DNA of 64,000 nt from Herpetosiphon sp042688385 (GTDB lineage Bacteria; Chloroflexota; Chloroflexia; Chloroflexales; Herpetosiphonaceae): the NCBI RefSeq assembly GCF_042688385.1, contig NZ_JBHUPY010000001.1, positions 930,001 to 994,000 on the forward strand, written 5' to 3'. Below, piece after piece: positions 34,079-42,862 of this stretch; positions within the stretch are counted from its first letter, which is position 1; every line of letters begins with the position of its first letter. The translations under genes were made by a program, and so were the position numbers. The notes under the pieces were generated by a model. That model saw only the letters and a list, made by a program, of their open reading frames with translations. It made no database searches and was not told where the DNA came from.

Positions 34079-34304
34079 TTTAACGTTCTTGGTGGTTTGA
34101 CTGCTTGAGGATTGATCCTTCAGCATTGGTTCACCTCCCTTCCGTCCCTCCGCTGGAGGGAGACGCAGGGGGGTTTCAGCCCCCTGCACCCCCAAATATT
34201 TATGTGCTGGATTATTGATATGTTTCTTTAACTCCCAACCTTTTATTCTGTTTCCTGTCTCTCTGACCCCTAAAAACTGATCGCTTGCTCCTTGGGTTTA
34301 AGGT
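34079..34304. other. noncoding stretch with two G+C-rich hairpins
   Basis: CCCTC/GAGGG (34146-34150, 34156-34160) and an 8-bp stem GCAGGGGG/CCCCCTGC (34165-34172, 34180-34187). Possibly a transcription stop for the VOC operon. No gene. Confidence 0.5.
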
Positions 34305-34769
34305 TTAGGAATCATCTGACGTAGGATAAAGTGTTGCTGTATGCAGGGCTTGGCGTTTGCGGCGGCTAAGGATTATGGCTTGTCGCACGCCATCAATCAG
34401 CCAACCAAGAGCGATGCCAATGCTGGCGATTTCGAGTGCTCTGACGCTGTAGCCACGTTGGCTAAGCTTCCAGAGATCGGGATTCACAAATAGATTTTGT
34501 AGATAGAACACGCCAAGCAGATAGCTACTGGTTGCGATCAGGGGTGCTAACAGCAGATAGTGCTTGCGAGCAAATAAGCCACCAATTAATATGCTAGAAG
34601 TCATAATACAATAGAGGAACAAACGTTGACTGAATGACTCGTTGCGCGCAAAGACGACATACGTAGCTGAAATACCGAGTAATAATGGGCGGAGCACGAT
34701 CCATTGCAATAAAAATATACTTATAAACGCCACTATTGCGAGCCAATTATATTTAAAAAGATACTTCAT
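34305..34769 (-). CDS. four-helix membrane protein of unknown function
   Basis: 154 aa, membrane helices at about 10-30, 50-68, 72-92 and 110-128, then a basic cytoplasmic tail (LSRRKRQ). No family recognised. The gene is more A+T-rich at its 5' end and stands alone. Confidence 0.6.
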   Translation of the reverse strand: MKYLFKYNWLAIVAFISIFLLQWIVLRPLLLGISATYVVFARNESFSQRLFLYCIMTSSILIGGLFARKHYLLLAPLIATSSYLLGVFYLQNLFVNPDLWKLSQRGYSVRALEIASIGIALGWLIDGVRQAIILSRRKRQALHTATLYPTSDDS

Positions 34770-34833
34770 AATCTAAGTATAGAAGCAATACAATTAAAAT
34801 AAACGATTTTTTTGTAACAAATATGGAACAAAA

Positions 34834-34877
34834 AACCATCAACAGCTCCAACGATTGCGTTCTAGCTGCTGATGGTT
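34834..34877 (-). terminator. terminator of the metallophosphoesterase gene
   Basis: A 14-bp stem with one mismatch (34834-34847 with 34864-34877), followed on the minus strand by T6. Confidence 0.8.
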
Positions 34878-34891
34878 TAAAGATGTTTGGT

Positions 34892-36112
34892 TTATGCTTT
34901 CGATTCGCTGATCGTGGCGGTTGGGCTTGGTTGGAGCGTAATCACGGTTACTTCTGGTTTAGTGCCAAGCCGGAAGGGAATGCCCCAATAGTTGGTGCCT
35001 GGATTGATGTAGAGCAGCGATTGGGCAACCTGATAGTGGCCCATTGAGTGTTCCAAAAAGGCTGAGGCCATACTCCAGCCAAGTTTGGGGATGGCAAATT
35101 GGCCGTAGTGGGTGTGGCCGCTCAAGGTCAATGGCACGTTGCGTTCGGCCAAGGCTGGCCAGAGTGCTGGATTATGCGCCAAGACCACATAAAAATCGTT
35201 GGCTGGAATATTAGCCAAGGTTTTGGCAATATCTGGTGCTACTGGTTCGCGGCCTGTTGCTACATAGGTTCCAGCAGGATCGCCAGTGCCCGCCAGCCAC
35301 CAACGCACGCCGCGATAGTTAAAAGCTGTGGCTTGATTGACCAAAACCTTGATTCCCATCTGCTCTAAACCAGCGCGCACGCCATCCCAGCCTGCGTACA
35401 CATCGTGGTTGCCAGCGATCGCGACCACGCCCAACGGCGCTGAAAGTTGGCCGAAGGCGGCAGCAAATGGCTTAACATCATCGACATAATCATCAACTTG
35501 GTCGCCGGTCATCACAATCAAATCGGGCTTGGCTGCTTCAATCGCCTCGACCACATTGCGCAAATGGCGGCGCGAGGTATGCGGCCCAACGTGGGTATCC
35601 GAGATTTGCACAATCTTCAAGCCCGCCAGTTCGTTGGGTAATTGGGGTAAGTTGGCGGTCAATTCGCGCACTGCCAAGCGGCGTGAACCAAAATAGGCCA
35701 AGCCAATGCCTGCCAAATAGAGCAACCCGATGCCGCCAGCAAGGCTACGCCCAACAATGCCGCTGCTATGAAATGGCAAGCCGATGATCAAACCGACCAA
35801 GCCACCCATCGCCATCAGCGGCAACAGCAATTGGCTATACCAAAATGGCCGAAAGCCCCATAAGCGCAGATGCGCCGATGGTGCAACTGGCCCGCCAAAC
35901 GAGCGCGCAACGAAGAGCAAAGGAATATAACTCAGTAGCATCAAGCCGATAATGCTGAACCAGCCCCCAGGGATGATGCTATAAAACACGCTGCCAATAA
36001 TCAGCCAGCACAAAGCCATCCATGCCATCACAATGCTGGCGATTTTGCGCCGATTAAGTCGTTGCGGGCGGGCGCGGCGTTGGGGCACGCTGTTTGCCTC
36101 TGATGAAGCCAT
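34892..36112 (-). CDS. membrane metallophosphoesterase (YkuE/calcineurin-like)
   Basis: 406 aa. Four membrane helices fill the first 135 residues; then the calcineurin-like domain with all metal motifs in order: QISDTHVG, TGDQVDD, GNHD, LAHNP and SGHTH. Relatives such as YkuE and LpxH-type enzymes cleave phosphomono- or diesters, often lipid-linked, at the membrane. GAGAGGAAA precedes the ATG. Monocistronic. Confidence 0.92.
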   Translation of the reverse strand: MASSEANSVPQRRARPQRLNRRKIASIVMAWMALCWLIIGSVFYSIIPGGWFSIIGLMLLSYIPLLFVARSFGGPVAPSAHLRLWGFRPFWYSQLLLPLMAMGGLVGLIIGLPFHSSGIVGRSLAGGIGLLYLAGIGLAYFGSRRLAVRELTANLPQLPNELAGLKIVQISDTHVGPHTSRRHLRNVVEAIEAAKPDLIVMTGDQVDDYVDDVKPFAAAFGQLSAPLGVVAIAGNHDVYAGWDGVRAGLEQMGIKVLVNQATAFNYRGVRWWLAGTGDPAGTYVATGREPVAPDIAKTLANIPANDFYVVLAHNPALWPALAERNVPLTLSGHTHYGQFAIPKLGWSMASAFLEHSMGHYQVAQSLLYINPGTNYWGIPFRLGTKPEVTVITLQPSPTATISESKA

Positions 36113-36453
36113 ACGCTATTTCCTCTCTAGGATGGTTAATTGCAGTTTTCAGTGTGCCGCCATCGCAAGCACCTAGGTAGTGTACTACGAGTTGCGGGCT
36201 TGCCAAGGCTTTGTCATAGATGTTCAAAAAGCCAATGTTTGCCCATCAGCTAAATCCCCATGGGCAGGGGCTGAATTGCTGTAATTGTTGGCTGATCGGC
36301 GATTTTCAGCCTTCGTGGGCTTCGCGTCCTTCGTGGTTTCAACTCGTCTGACATCATCCTTCATCCTTCATATTTAGATTGCTGCTTGACTCTGCCACTG
36401 TGTCAGGCTTTACGCTCAAGCCATCAATCTGTGAATCGATAAGGATTAATCCA
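36113..36453. other. noncoding gap with CTTCGTG and CATCCTTCAT repeats
   Basis: The left part holds nothing recognisable; 36300-36375 carries CTTCGTGGGCTTCGCGTCC and CATCCTTCATCCTTCAT, the complements of repeat families seen elsewhere in the window. Confidence 0.6.
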
Positions 36454-37490
36454 ATGCAAACGCCAATCAGCCAATCGCAACAATTACCCAAAAAAACATG
36501 GATGAGTACCATTTTGAGTCATCGCGGAGTGCAATTAGCGATCGTGCTATGGATTTTGGGTCATGGCCTGATTGTGCTATTGACCAAGGGCGTGCTGCCA
36601 TTTGATCGGCCTGCGTTTGCAGGCGCTCCATTTATTATGCAGATGTTTGTGCCAAGCATTATGCTGCTTGAAGTGTTTGTATTGATGGGCTTGACCTCTA
36701 TGCTCACGCGCAAACGCTCAATTCCCGATCTGGCTGCGCGCGCCCCTGAACACAGCCAAGCCTTGCCCGAAACTGTTGGCTTAGTTGGTTATGCAGTATT
36801 TGGGCAAGCCTTGGGCTGGGTTTTAGGTCCGTTATTGGGCTTCAAACCCTTTAGTTTTCATTTGGCAGGCACCTTAGTTGGCGGGCATAGCGATTTAGCG
36901 GTTGCCGAATTGTGGAGCTGGGCCATCTATAATTTTGTGGTTTATGCGGTTGGTCCATATCTGTGGTTTCGCCGGCGCTATAGCAATGTTCAGCTCAATT
37001 TAGTTTCAAGCAATCGCCGCAATGATTTGCTGGTAATCGCAGTGATTGGGATTTCAGAAATATTATTCGAGTTAACAACCTTGAGTACCAGCCTCAATCG
37101 CTTAAGTTTTAGCCAATTGGCCTTGGGCTTGCCTCTTTCCTTCGTAATTTATGGGATTGGTACGGTGCTGCCAACGATGGTGCTGATCTATTCAATTTTG
37201 GTTCCACGCTTGCTCAAAATTACTGGTTCGGCCATCACAACCGTGTTACTTGGTGGCTTGTGCTATGCGATGGTCCACATGGCCGAGGCGTGGACCAACT
37301 TCAGCACCCCAACCAATGCGCCATTTCAATCATCTTTATGCTGATTAACTATTTTGGAGCGGGCATGATCAAAACCGTGCTGACCTTGCGCACGGGCAAT
37401 GCTTGGGTGCACGCTTGGGGCTACCACGCAATTGCGCCGCATGTGATTATCGATACGCCGCATATCATCACTAGCTTTGGGATTCGCTAA
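36454..37490 (+). pseudogene. CPBP-like multi-pass membrane protein, frameshifted
   Basis: Seven to eight membrane helices. The reading from ATG 36454 (AAGGA upstream) breaks near 37330 and runs out at 37344, while the frame one base back continues with a matching membrane helix and tail (GAGMIKTVLTLRTGN, HAWGYH) to the stop at 37490. A one-base loss in or near the CCATTTCAATC stretch explains it. The YAMVHM and later His motifs recall CPBP intramembrane proteases, but the EExxxR motif is absent, so the intact ancestor may also have lacked protease activity. Confidence 0.75.
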
Positions 37491-37496
37491 ATTGAG

Positions 37497-37842
37497 GGGG
37501 CAGTTTAGAGGGAGAAGGGACTATTGGTTTAGCAAACAGAAGCATGCCCTCACCCCCAACCCCTCTCCCACTGAACGCGAGCGAGGGGAGTTCTGATCGC
37601 GTGGTTCTTCCTCGCCCGTGATTTATGTTCTATGCTCTTTGTTCTATGTTCTTTTATGACCCAACCCTCTCTCCCACGAAAACGCGGGCGAGGGGGAGCA
37701 CCAATGTTCACCACCAATCATGCCAAACCCACACAACCAAAAGCCCCTCGCCCGCGCCACGGGAGAGGGGAGTTCTGATCGCGTGGTTCTTCCTCGCCCG
37801 TGATTTATGTTCTATGTTCTATGCTCTTTGTTCTATGTTCTT
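37497..37842. repeat. repeat-filled gap with a duplicated block
   Basis: G+C-rich element halves (CCCTCACCCCCAACCCC, GCGAGCGAGGGGAG) alternate with TATGTTCTATGTTCT units. A block of about 75 bp starting GGGGAGTTCTGATCGCGTGG occurs at about 37584 and again at about 37768, the second with an extra 7-bp unit. No gene. Confidence 0.85.
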
Positions 37843-38598
37843 TTATGCCCCAACCACCCGCGTGACCAAGGGATAGCCCGCGCCGAAAATTGCCCCAAGC
37901 AGTTGATCTTTGATCGCGGCGAATTCGGCGCTGCCCCGTTGGCGGCTACGTGGCAGGTGAATTGGCAAATTGAGCGCAATATGTTGGTTTTGAATCAGCA
38001 GCACGCGGTCGGCTAGGGCAATGGCTTCTTCAACATCGTGGGTGACGAGAATGGCGGTGAAGCCTTGAGCACGCCATAATTGCTCGACCAATTGTTGCAT
38101 TTCGATGCGAGTGAGCGCATCGAGCGCGCCAAATGGCTCATCGAGCAGCAACAAACTTGGCGTGTTGGCGATGGCGCGGGCAAGGGCCAAGCGTTGGCGT
38201 TCGCCGCCAGATAAGCCTAAGGGCCAGTCGTAGGCGCGATCAGCAAGGCCAACTTGGTGCAAGGCTTGCAGGGCTTGATCGGCATTGAGGCCCGGCAAAC
38301 CGAGCGCGACATTCTCCCAAACCCGTTTCCACGGCAACAAGCGGGCATCTTGAAACATCACCCGCGCCGCAGGATTTAAGCCATCGAGCGGGCTATCATC
38401 AAGTGCAACTTGGCCAATCGTTGGCTCGGTGAGTCCAGCAATCAAGCGCAAGAGCGTGGTTTTGCCACAACCACTTTTGCCGATAACGGCGATAAACTCG
38501 CCTGACTTAATTTCAAGATTGATGTCGTGCAAAATTGTGCGGTTGGCAATAGCCTTTCCCAAACCACGCAGCCCTAATTCAACGCCACGAATACTCAT
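37843..38598 (-). CDS. ssuB: alkanesulfonate/nitrate-type ABC transporter ATPase
   Basis: 251 aa. Walker A GKSGCGKT (40-47), signature LSGGE near 127, Walker B LLLLDEP near 150 and the switch His (LVTHDVEEA). The set and length fit SsuB/TauB. It energises import by the permease encoded just upstream, but that permease and its binding protein are both broken here, so this intact ATPase probably has no transporter of its own. ATG 38598 has AGGAG eight bases before it. Confidence 0.88.
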   Translation of the reverse strand: MSIRGVELGLRGLGKAIANRTILHDINLEIKSGEFIAVIGKSGCGKTTLLRLIAGLTEPTIGQVALDDSPLDGLNPAARVMFQDARLLPWKRVWENVALGLPGLNADQALQALHQVGLADRAYDWPLGLSGGERQRLALARAIANTPSLLLLDEPFGALDALTRIEMQQLVEQLWRAQGFTAILVTHDVEEAIALADRVLLIQNQHIALNLPIHLPRSRQRGSAEFAAIKDQLLGAIFGAGYPLVTRVVGA

Positions 38599-38624
38599 CA
38601 CACACACTCCTACGCAATGATTGT

Positions 38625-39140
38625 TTATGCGCCAACTTGCCAACGAAGGTTGCGGCGTTCGATCAAACGAGCAATTGTATCGGCCAACTTGCCAAGCATG
38701 GCATAGATCACAATGCCCATGATCAACACGTCGGTTTGCATAAATTCACGGGCATTCATGGTCAAGTGGCCAATGCCCGCGTTGGATGCCAAACTTTCAG
38801 CCACGATTAAGGTGAGCCACATGACCCCCAAGGCATAGTGTAAGCCAACCAACATTGATGGCAAGGCCCCGGGAAAGATACTATGGCGAAACAAGCCCCA
38901 TTTCGGTAGCCCATACACAATGCCCATCTCGCGCAGCTTGGGATCAATACTGCGGACACCGTGATAGGTATTTAAATACAGCGGGAAGAACACGCCAAAA
39001 GCTACCAGAAAGAGGCGTGCTGTTTCGCCAATGCCAAACCATAAAATCACCAATGGCAGCAAGGCCAAATGGGGAATATTGCGAATCATTTGGAAACTGC
39101 TATTAAATAGCCGTTCGCTGAGTGGAAATGTGCCATTCAA
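38625..39140 (-). pseudogene. ssuC: ssuC permease, 5' end deleted
   Basis: 171 codons of a BPD-type permease: the EAA loop region (REMGIVYGLPKWGLFRHSIFPGALP, read in parts) and the last membrane helices are intact, but the first 90 or so residues with the amino-terminal helices are missing. The open frame starts only by chance at a TTG. It is joined out of frame to the 5' part of ssuA at 39103-39140. Confidence 0.85.
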
Positions 39141-39351
39141 CCTTCATCACATCCTTGAGCCGATTCTCAGGAGTGCCGTTGCCCTTGAGAATCGGCAACG
39201 AGCCACCCTTTTGATAGCCAATCCGCAGGCTGCGGGTGCTCGTTTGTCTATTCGAAGCAGCATCATTGCTGGTGGAGCCACAGCTTGCCAAAGGTCCGAC
39301 GATCAAAGCCAAGGCCAAGCGTCGCCAACCAATTGAAAAACGGCGTGCCAT
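39103..39351 (-). pseudogene. ssuA: ssuA substrate-binding protein, only the first third left
   Basis: A lipoprotein signal (lipobox near LASCG) and the first strand-helix unit of an aliphatic-sulfonate binding protein (LRIGYQKGGSLPILKG, VMKVEWH) are followed by eight foreign codons and a stop. The foreign part is ssuC sequence in another frame. In a complete SsuA about 240 more residues would follow. Confidence 0.85.
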
Positions 39352-39361
39352 GATCTGCTCC

Positions 39362-39919
39362 TTAGGCCACTGCTGCCAATGGCAAAACTCCTAATTGCTG
39401 GGCAATCTCATCAAGCGCCAGCCCCAAACGTTCTTCTAAATGGCGATGAATCCGCGGCTGCGATTTGCTTGCAGTTAATTGAATTTGCTGCTCGGCGGCA
39501 AATAGGCTCGGAATAATATGCTTGGCTCCCAGTTGGCGAAAGTGCGCTGCTAAATCTGCATAAATTTGGGCTTCGGTGCGTGCCGAGGAGCCAGTAATTA
39601 TTGGCAATACCAGCGTATTCCGTAAAACTCCTGCTGGAAGTAAATTAAGCCACGCACGTAACAATTCAGCATAGGTATCCTTATAAATAGGCGTTGCCAC
39701 AATTAACGCTCCCGCTTGGCGAATAAGTTGAGTATAATGACGCACTGCTGGGCTGAATTGGGCTTGGCCGATCAATTCCTCTGGTGGAATATCCCGCACA
39801 CTCATCGATTTAACGACCAGCGCGTGGCGTTCTAACACAGCCTTGGAATGCTCCAAAAGCACTGCTGTTGTTGAGCGGGGCGCTGGACTACCCGCTAAAG
39901 TAACCACATCAACCACCAC
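39362..39919 (-). CDS. ssuE: NADPH-dependent FMN reductase (SsuE)
   Basis: 185 aa flavodoxin-like reductase that supplies reduced FMN to the SsuD sulfonate monooxygenase. GSPAPRSTT binds the FMN phosphate, and ATPIYKDTYAELLRAWLN follows as in SsuE. Start codons are GTG; AAGGAG lies just before, so the second GTG (39916) may be the real start. It heads the former ssuEADCB operon; ssuD and parts of ssuA and ssuC are gone, so its partner enzyme is missing here. Confidence 0.85.
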   Translation of the reverse strand: MVVDVVTLAGSPAPRSTTAVLLEHSKAVLERHALVVKSMSVRDIPPEELIGQAQFSPAVRHYTQLIRQAGALIVATPIYKDTYAELLRAWLNLLPAGVLRNTLVLPIITGSSARTEAQIYADLAAHFRQLGAKHIIPSLFAAEQQIQLTASKSQPRIHRHLEERLGLALDEIAQQLGVLPLAAVA

Positions 39920-40096
39920 ACACTCCTTAGATGACTTTCTTGATAAAGATACTTAACAATTGCTAGTATAGGCAGCCAAGGTTCCACCATAGGTTCCATG
40001 GCGGTAACAAACTGGTTCCAAATTAAGCGCATGTGGGATGGAGTATAATCAGACTTTGTGACCGAACTTAAACAATACCTGGCTGAAGGAGCTTGT

Positions 40097-41083
40097 GTGG
40101 ATAAATCATTACGCTCAAAAGTTGTAATCTCGGTGGTGCTTGGCGTAATTGTTATGCTTGGCTTGGCGCTATTTAGCGATATTGGCAAGGTTGGCGATAG
40201 CCTCAGCACCTTCAATTGGCTGATGCTGCCAGCAGTGCTGGGCTTTACGATTTTCAATTATGTGTTGCGATGGCTCAAATGGGATTACTATCTGCGCAAG
40301 CTGGGCCAAGGCACCAATGTCAGTTACGGCCAAAGCGCGTTGCTCTTTTGTGCTGGCATGGTGATGGCGGTAACGCCTGGTAAAGTTGGCGAGGTGCTCA
40401 AATCGGGCTTGCTCAAACGCTTGAATGGCACGCCCATCAGCCGCTCGGCTCCGATTGTGCTGGCCGAACGCTTGACCGATGGTTTGGCGATGCTCTTGTT
40501 GATGGGCACTGGTTTGGCGCTTTATCCACCAGCGCGCCCAGCCTTTGTGGCCTTGGTTATTGTGAGCGTGCTTGGCTTGGCCTTGTTCCAAAATCGCCGG
40601 ATTGCCTTGGGCTTTATTGGCTGGCTTGAACGTGGGCGCTTGGCTCGTTTTGCCAAGCCCTTACACAGCTTTTACGAAAGCAGCGCCGAGTTGTTGAGCG
40701 GACGCTTGTTGGTGGTCTCAACGATTATTTCGATTGTTTCGTGGGCTGGCGAATGTGTGGCCATGTATTATGTGCTGCGGGGCTTTGGCGCTGAAGCATC
40801 TGGATCACTTTTGTTACAATCGACCTTTATTTTTGCCGCCTCGACCCTGTTTGGTCTGGTATCATTCTTACCAGGTGGCTTGGGCGCTTCGGAAGTTTCG
40901 AGCACCTTGTTAATTACCACCTTGGTAAAATTAGGCGAAGGCGCTGCAACCGCCGCCACGATTGTGATTCGCTTTTGCACTTTGTGGTTTGGCGTGTTGA
41001 TTGGCATTGTGGCAATGAGCATTTTCGCCCATCGTTATGGACTGATCGAGTCGGAGGCAACGAATCTTGCGAAAGAAGCTTAA
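40097..41083 (+). CDS. UPF0104/lysylphosphatidylglycerol-synthase-TM family protein, copy 1
   Basis: 328 aa, seven to eight membrane helices of the flippase-like LPG_synthase_TM family, with the conserved FCAGMVMAVTPGKVGEVLKSGLLKR-type segment (read in parts) near residue 90 and LPGGLGASE near 255. Family members move or modify lipids and polyisoprenyl-linked sugars. The GTG at 40097 is chosen because AAGGAG lies five bases before it. The end overlaps the lipoprotein gene. Confidence 0.85.
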   Translation: MDKSLRSKVVISVVLGVIVMLGLALFSDIGKVGDSLSTFNWLMLPAVLGFTIFNYVLRWLKWDYYLRKLGQGTNVSYGQSALLFCAGMVMAVTPGKVGEVLKSGLLKRLNGTPISRSAPIVLAERLTDGLAMLLLMGTGLALYPPARPAFVALVIVSVLGLALFQNRRIALGFIGWLERGRLARFAKPLHSFYESSAELLSGRLLVVSTIISIVSWAGECVAMYYVLRGFGAEASGSLLLQSTFIFAASTLFGLVSFLPGGLGASEVSSTLLITTLVKLGEGAATAATIVIRFCTLWFGVLIGIVAMSIFAHRYGLIESEATNLAKEA

Positions 41084-42257
41084 CTATGTTTTGGGGCTAG
41101 GTTTGGGTCTGGCTTTATTAATTGGCTGTGGCTCGGATGCGGCGCTGAGTGAGGTAACGCTCAGCGAGCCAATTATCAACCTGAATACTGGCCCGCGCAC
41201 AACCACCATTAGCTATTTAATTGGCCAGCCAACCAATGTTTCGATTTGGCTGGAAACTACTGCTGGCGAGCGTTACGCCCTGCGGCAAGCAGTTAAACGC
41301 GAGCCTTCTAAGGATGCCTATCAAGTGGTGTTTGATGGCAGCGTGCCAGTTGATGCTGATACCAATCGCTTGCTGCCGAATGGCAACTACACGCTGGTAG
41401 TGGAGGCCGAAAACGCTGCGGCTCAACGGCTTAATCTGCAAATTGATCAAGCACCAAGTGCTAGCTTCGATGTGTATGATCTGCGGGTCACGCCCAACCC
41501 ATTTTCGCCCGATGATGATGCAGTTGAAGATTTCACGACCTTCTCGTATCGCTTGCCAATTACCGCCACCGTTTCACTCGATGTGATCGATCCAACCAAC
41601 CAGACGCGCTATCCAATTGTCAACCGCGAGCTGCAAGGGCTTGGCGAGCATAGCGAGGCTTGGTCGGGGCGGCCAGTGGTTGGCGGCATTTTGGCAGCAG
41701 GTCAGTATCAATATGAATTGCGTGCCGATGATGGGCTTGGCAATCGCGTGACCAAGCGCGGCGATGTGACCCTCAGCAGTGCTGGGATTGGGGCGCTTGA
41801 TGTGCTCAGCGTTGAAATTGGCCCTGAGCAAATCTTATTAAACGATACTATTACTGTGACCTTCAAAGTTAAAAATAACAGCGAAGTGGCGTTGCGCACC
41901 TTTGGCCCGGCTTCTGGCTACACCTACAGCACCAACCAAAGCTATTCGTCGATTGAAAACGAGCAATATGCCAACCTTGGTGGTGGCTTGTGGCGGGTGG
42001 CGATCGATTGGGATGGCAATGGTGGCTCTGGTTTTCGCTACCCCTTTCGCTGGGCAATTTCGCCGCGCAGCCCTGAGCAATGGGCCGACCCGAATAAATT
42101 CGATTATCTGTATCCAGGCGAAGAAGCGACGATTATTGGGCGCGTGCAAATTAAACAGCGAGAAGATCGCATGACCTTTTATGCTGGCGTGGCCCATGAA
42201 GGGGTCGATTACCCGACCAATCGGCTCAAACCAACCCTAATTTTAGTTTCGTTCTAA
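41067..42257 (+). CDS. lipoprotein with FlgD-like Ig domains
   Basis: 396 aa. Lipoprotein signal with lipobox LIGC near residue 21. Two beta-sandwich regions resemble FlgD-type Ig domains (VTPNPFSPDDD, then NGNYTLVVEA and AGQYQYELRA), and the last 150 residues form another beta-rich domain of BsuPI look. Start TTG 41067 has GGAGG nine bases upstream; the gene overlaps the preceding flippase-like gene by 17 nt and a terminator follows its stop. Probably an envelope assembly or scaffold protein. Confidence 0.8.
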   Translation: MRKKLNYVLGLGLGLALLIGCGSDAALSEVTLSEPIINLNTGPRTTTISYLIGQPTNVSIWLETTAGERYALRQAVKREPSKDAYQVVFDGSVPVDADTNRLLPNGNYTLVVEAENAAAQRLNLQIDQAPSASFDVYDLRVTPNPFSPDDDAVEDFTTFSYRLPITATVSLDVIDPTNQTRYPIVNRELQGLGEHSEAWSGRPVVGGILAAGQYQYELRADDGLGNRVTKRGDVTLSSAGIGALDVLSVEIGPEQILLNDTITVTFKVKNNSEVALRTFGPASGYTYSTNQSYSSIENEQYANLGGGLWRVAIDWDGNGGSGFRYPFRWAISPRSPEQWADPNKFDYLYPGEEATIIGRVQIKQREDRMTFYAGVAHEGVDYPTNRLKPTLILVSF

Positions 42258-42269
42258 GCTTAAACCAAC

Positions 42270-42300
42270 AACCCACGGGAAATCCGTGGGTTGATTTATT
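42270..42300 (+). terminator. terminator of the flippase-lipoprotein unit
   Basis: Stem AACCCACGG (42270-42278) with CCGTGGGTT (42284-42292) and a T-rich run. Confidence 0.85.
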
Positions 42301-42456
42301 TTAGGCAGCACCAGTTTTGGTGAGCAATTGATAGACTAATTGGTTGAGGCGGGTTTCGGCTTCGAGGTAGGTTGGAGCATAGCCGACTAATTCACCATCA
42401 AGATACATAGCAAAATCGCCAGTTTTTCGATCATATACAATCATTTTGCGATACAT
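42301..42456 (-). CDS. 51-aa conserved-looking protein
   Basis: Short reading MYRKMIVYDRKTGDFAMYLDG, then LEAETRLNQLVYQLL; a beta-hairpin followed by a helix, the look of small plasmid- or phage-type domains. Start could be ATG 42456 or 42444. The gene abuts the terminator of the plus-strand unit. Function unknown. Confidence 0.5.
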   Translation of the reverse strand: MYRKMIVYDRKTGDFAMYLDGELVGYAPTYLEAETRLNQLVYQLLTKTGAA

Positions 42457-42862
42457 GGATGTACTCGCTTTCTTTAGGTACGTTGTCGATAACCCAGTAA
42501 CGAATATTTTAGCACAAACGTTCGTGATAATCAAGGCCTATTTGTTAACGAAATAGGCTTTTAATGCGTTTGCTGGCCTGAGTATACGCTTTGCTTGTGA
42601 CAACCAGTGTCACTTGATTAATCCACGTGCTGAAAATAAGCGATTAATCTATTGACAACGAGAACTAGCCAGGGCTAGCCAAATTGGGGCTGAAATAGCG
42701 CAAAACTCAACCCATCGGGCTATTTGCAGTCTTGTCGCCGATCGGCTATGATCTTAAGTTGGGTGTGTGGTGTGATTTTTGTTCACACAGCGCGGCACAC
42801 ATCGTACTATTGACATTGAAGTACAGCTAGTAGCGTTGGCTATTGGCATGGTGGAGGACGCT
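42457..42862. other. noncoding gap with the promoter region of the second flippase-like gene
   Basis: Apart from the promoter listed at 42724-42752, the gap holds a weak hairpin (TGTGA/TCACA near 42770-42790) in the leader. No further gene. Confidence 0.5.
42724..42752 (+). promoter_or_regulatory. probable promoter of the 42863 operon
   Basis: TTGCAG (42724-42729), 17-nt spacer, TATGAT (42747-42752). Confidence 0.5.

Noticed and set aside
37320..37344. Programmed -1 frameshift in the CPBP-like gene
   Set aside because: No X-XXY-YYZ slippery heptamer or downstream structure is visible at the switch point.
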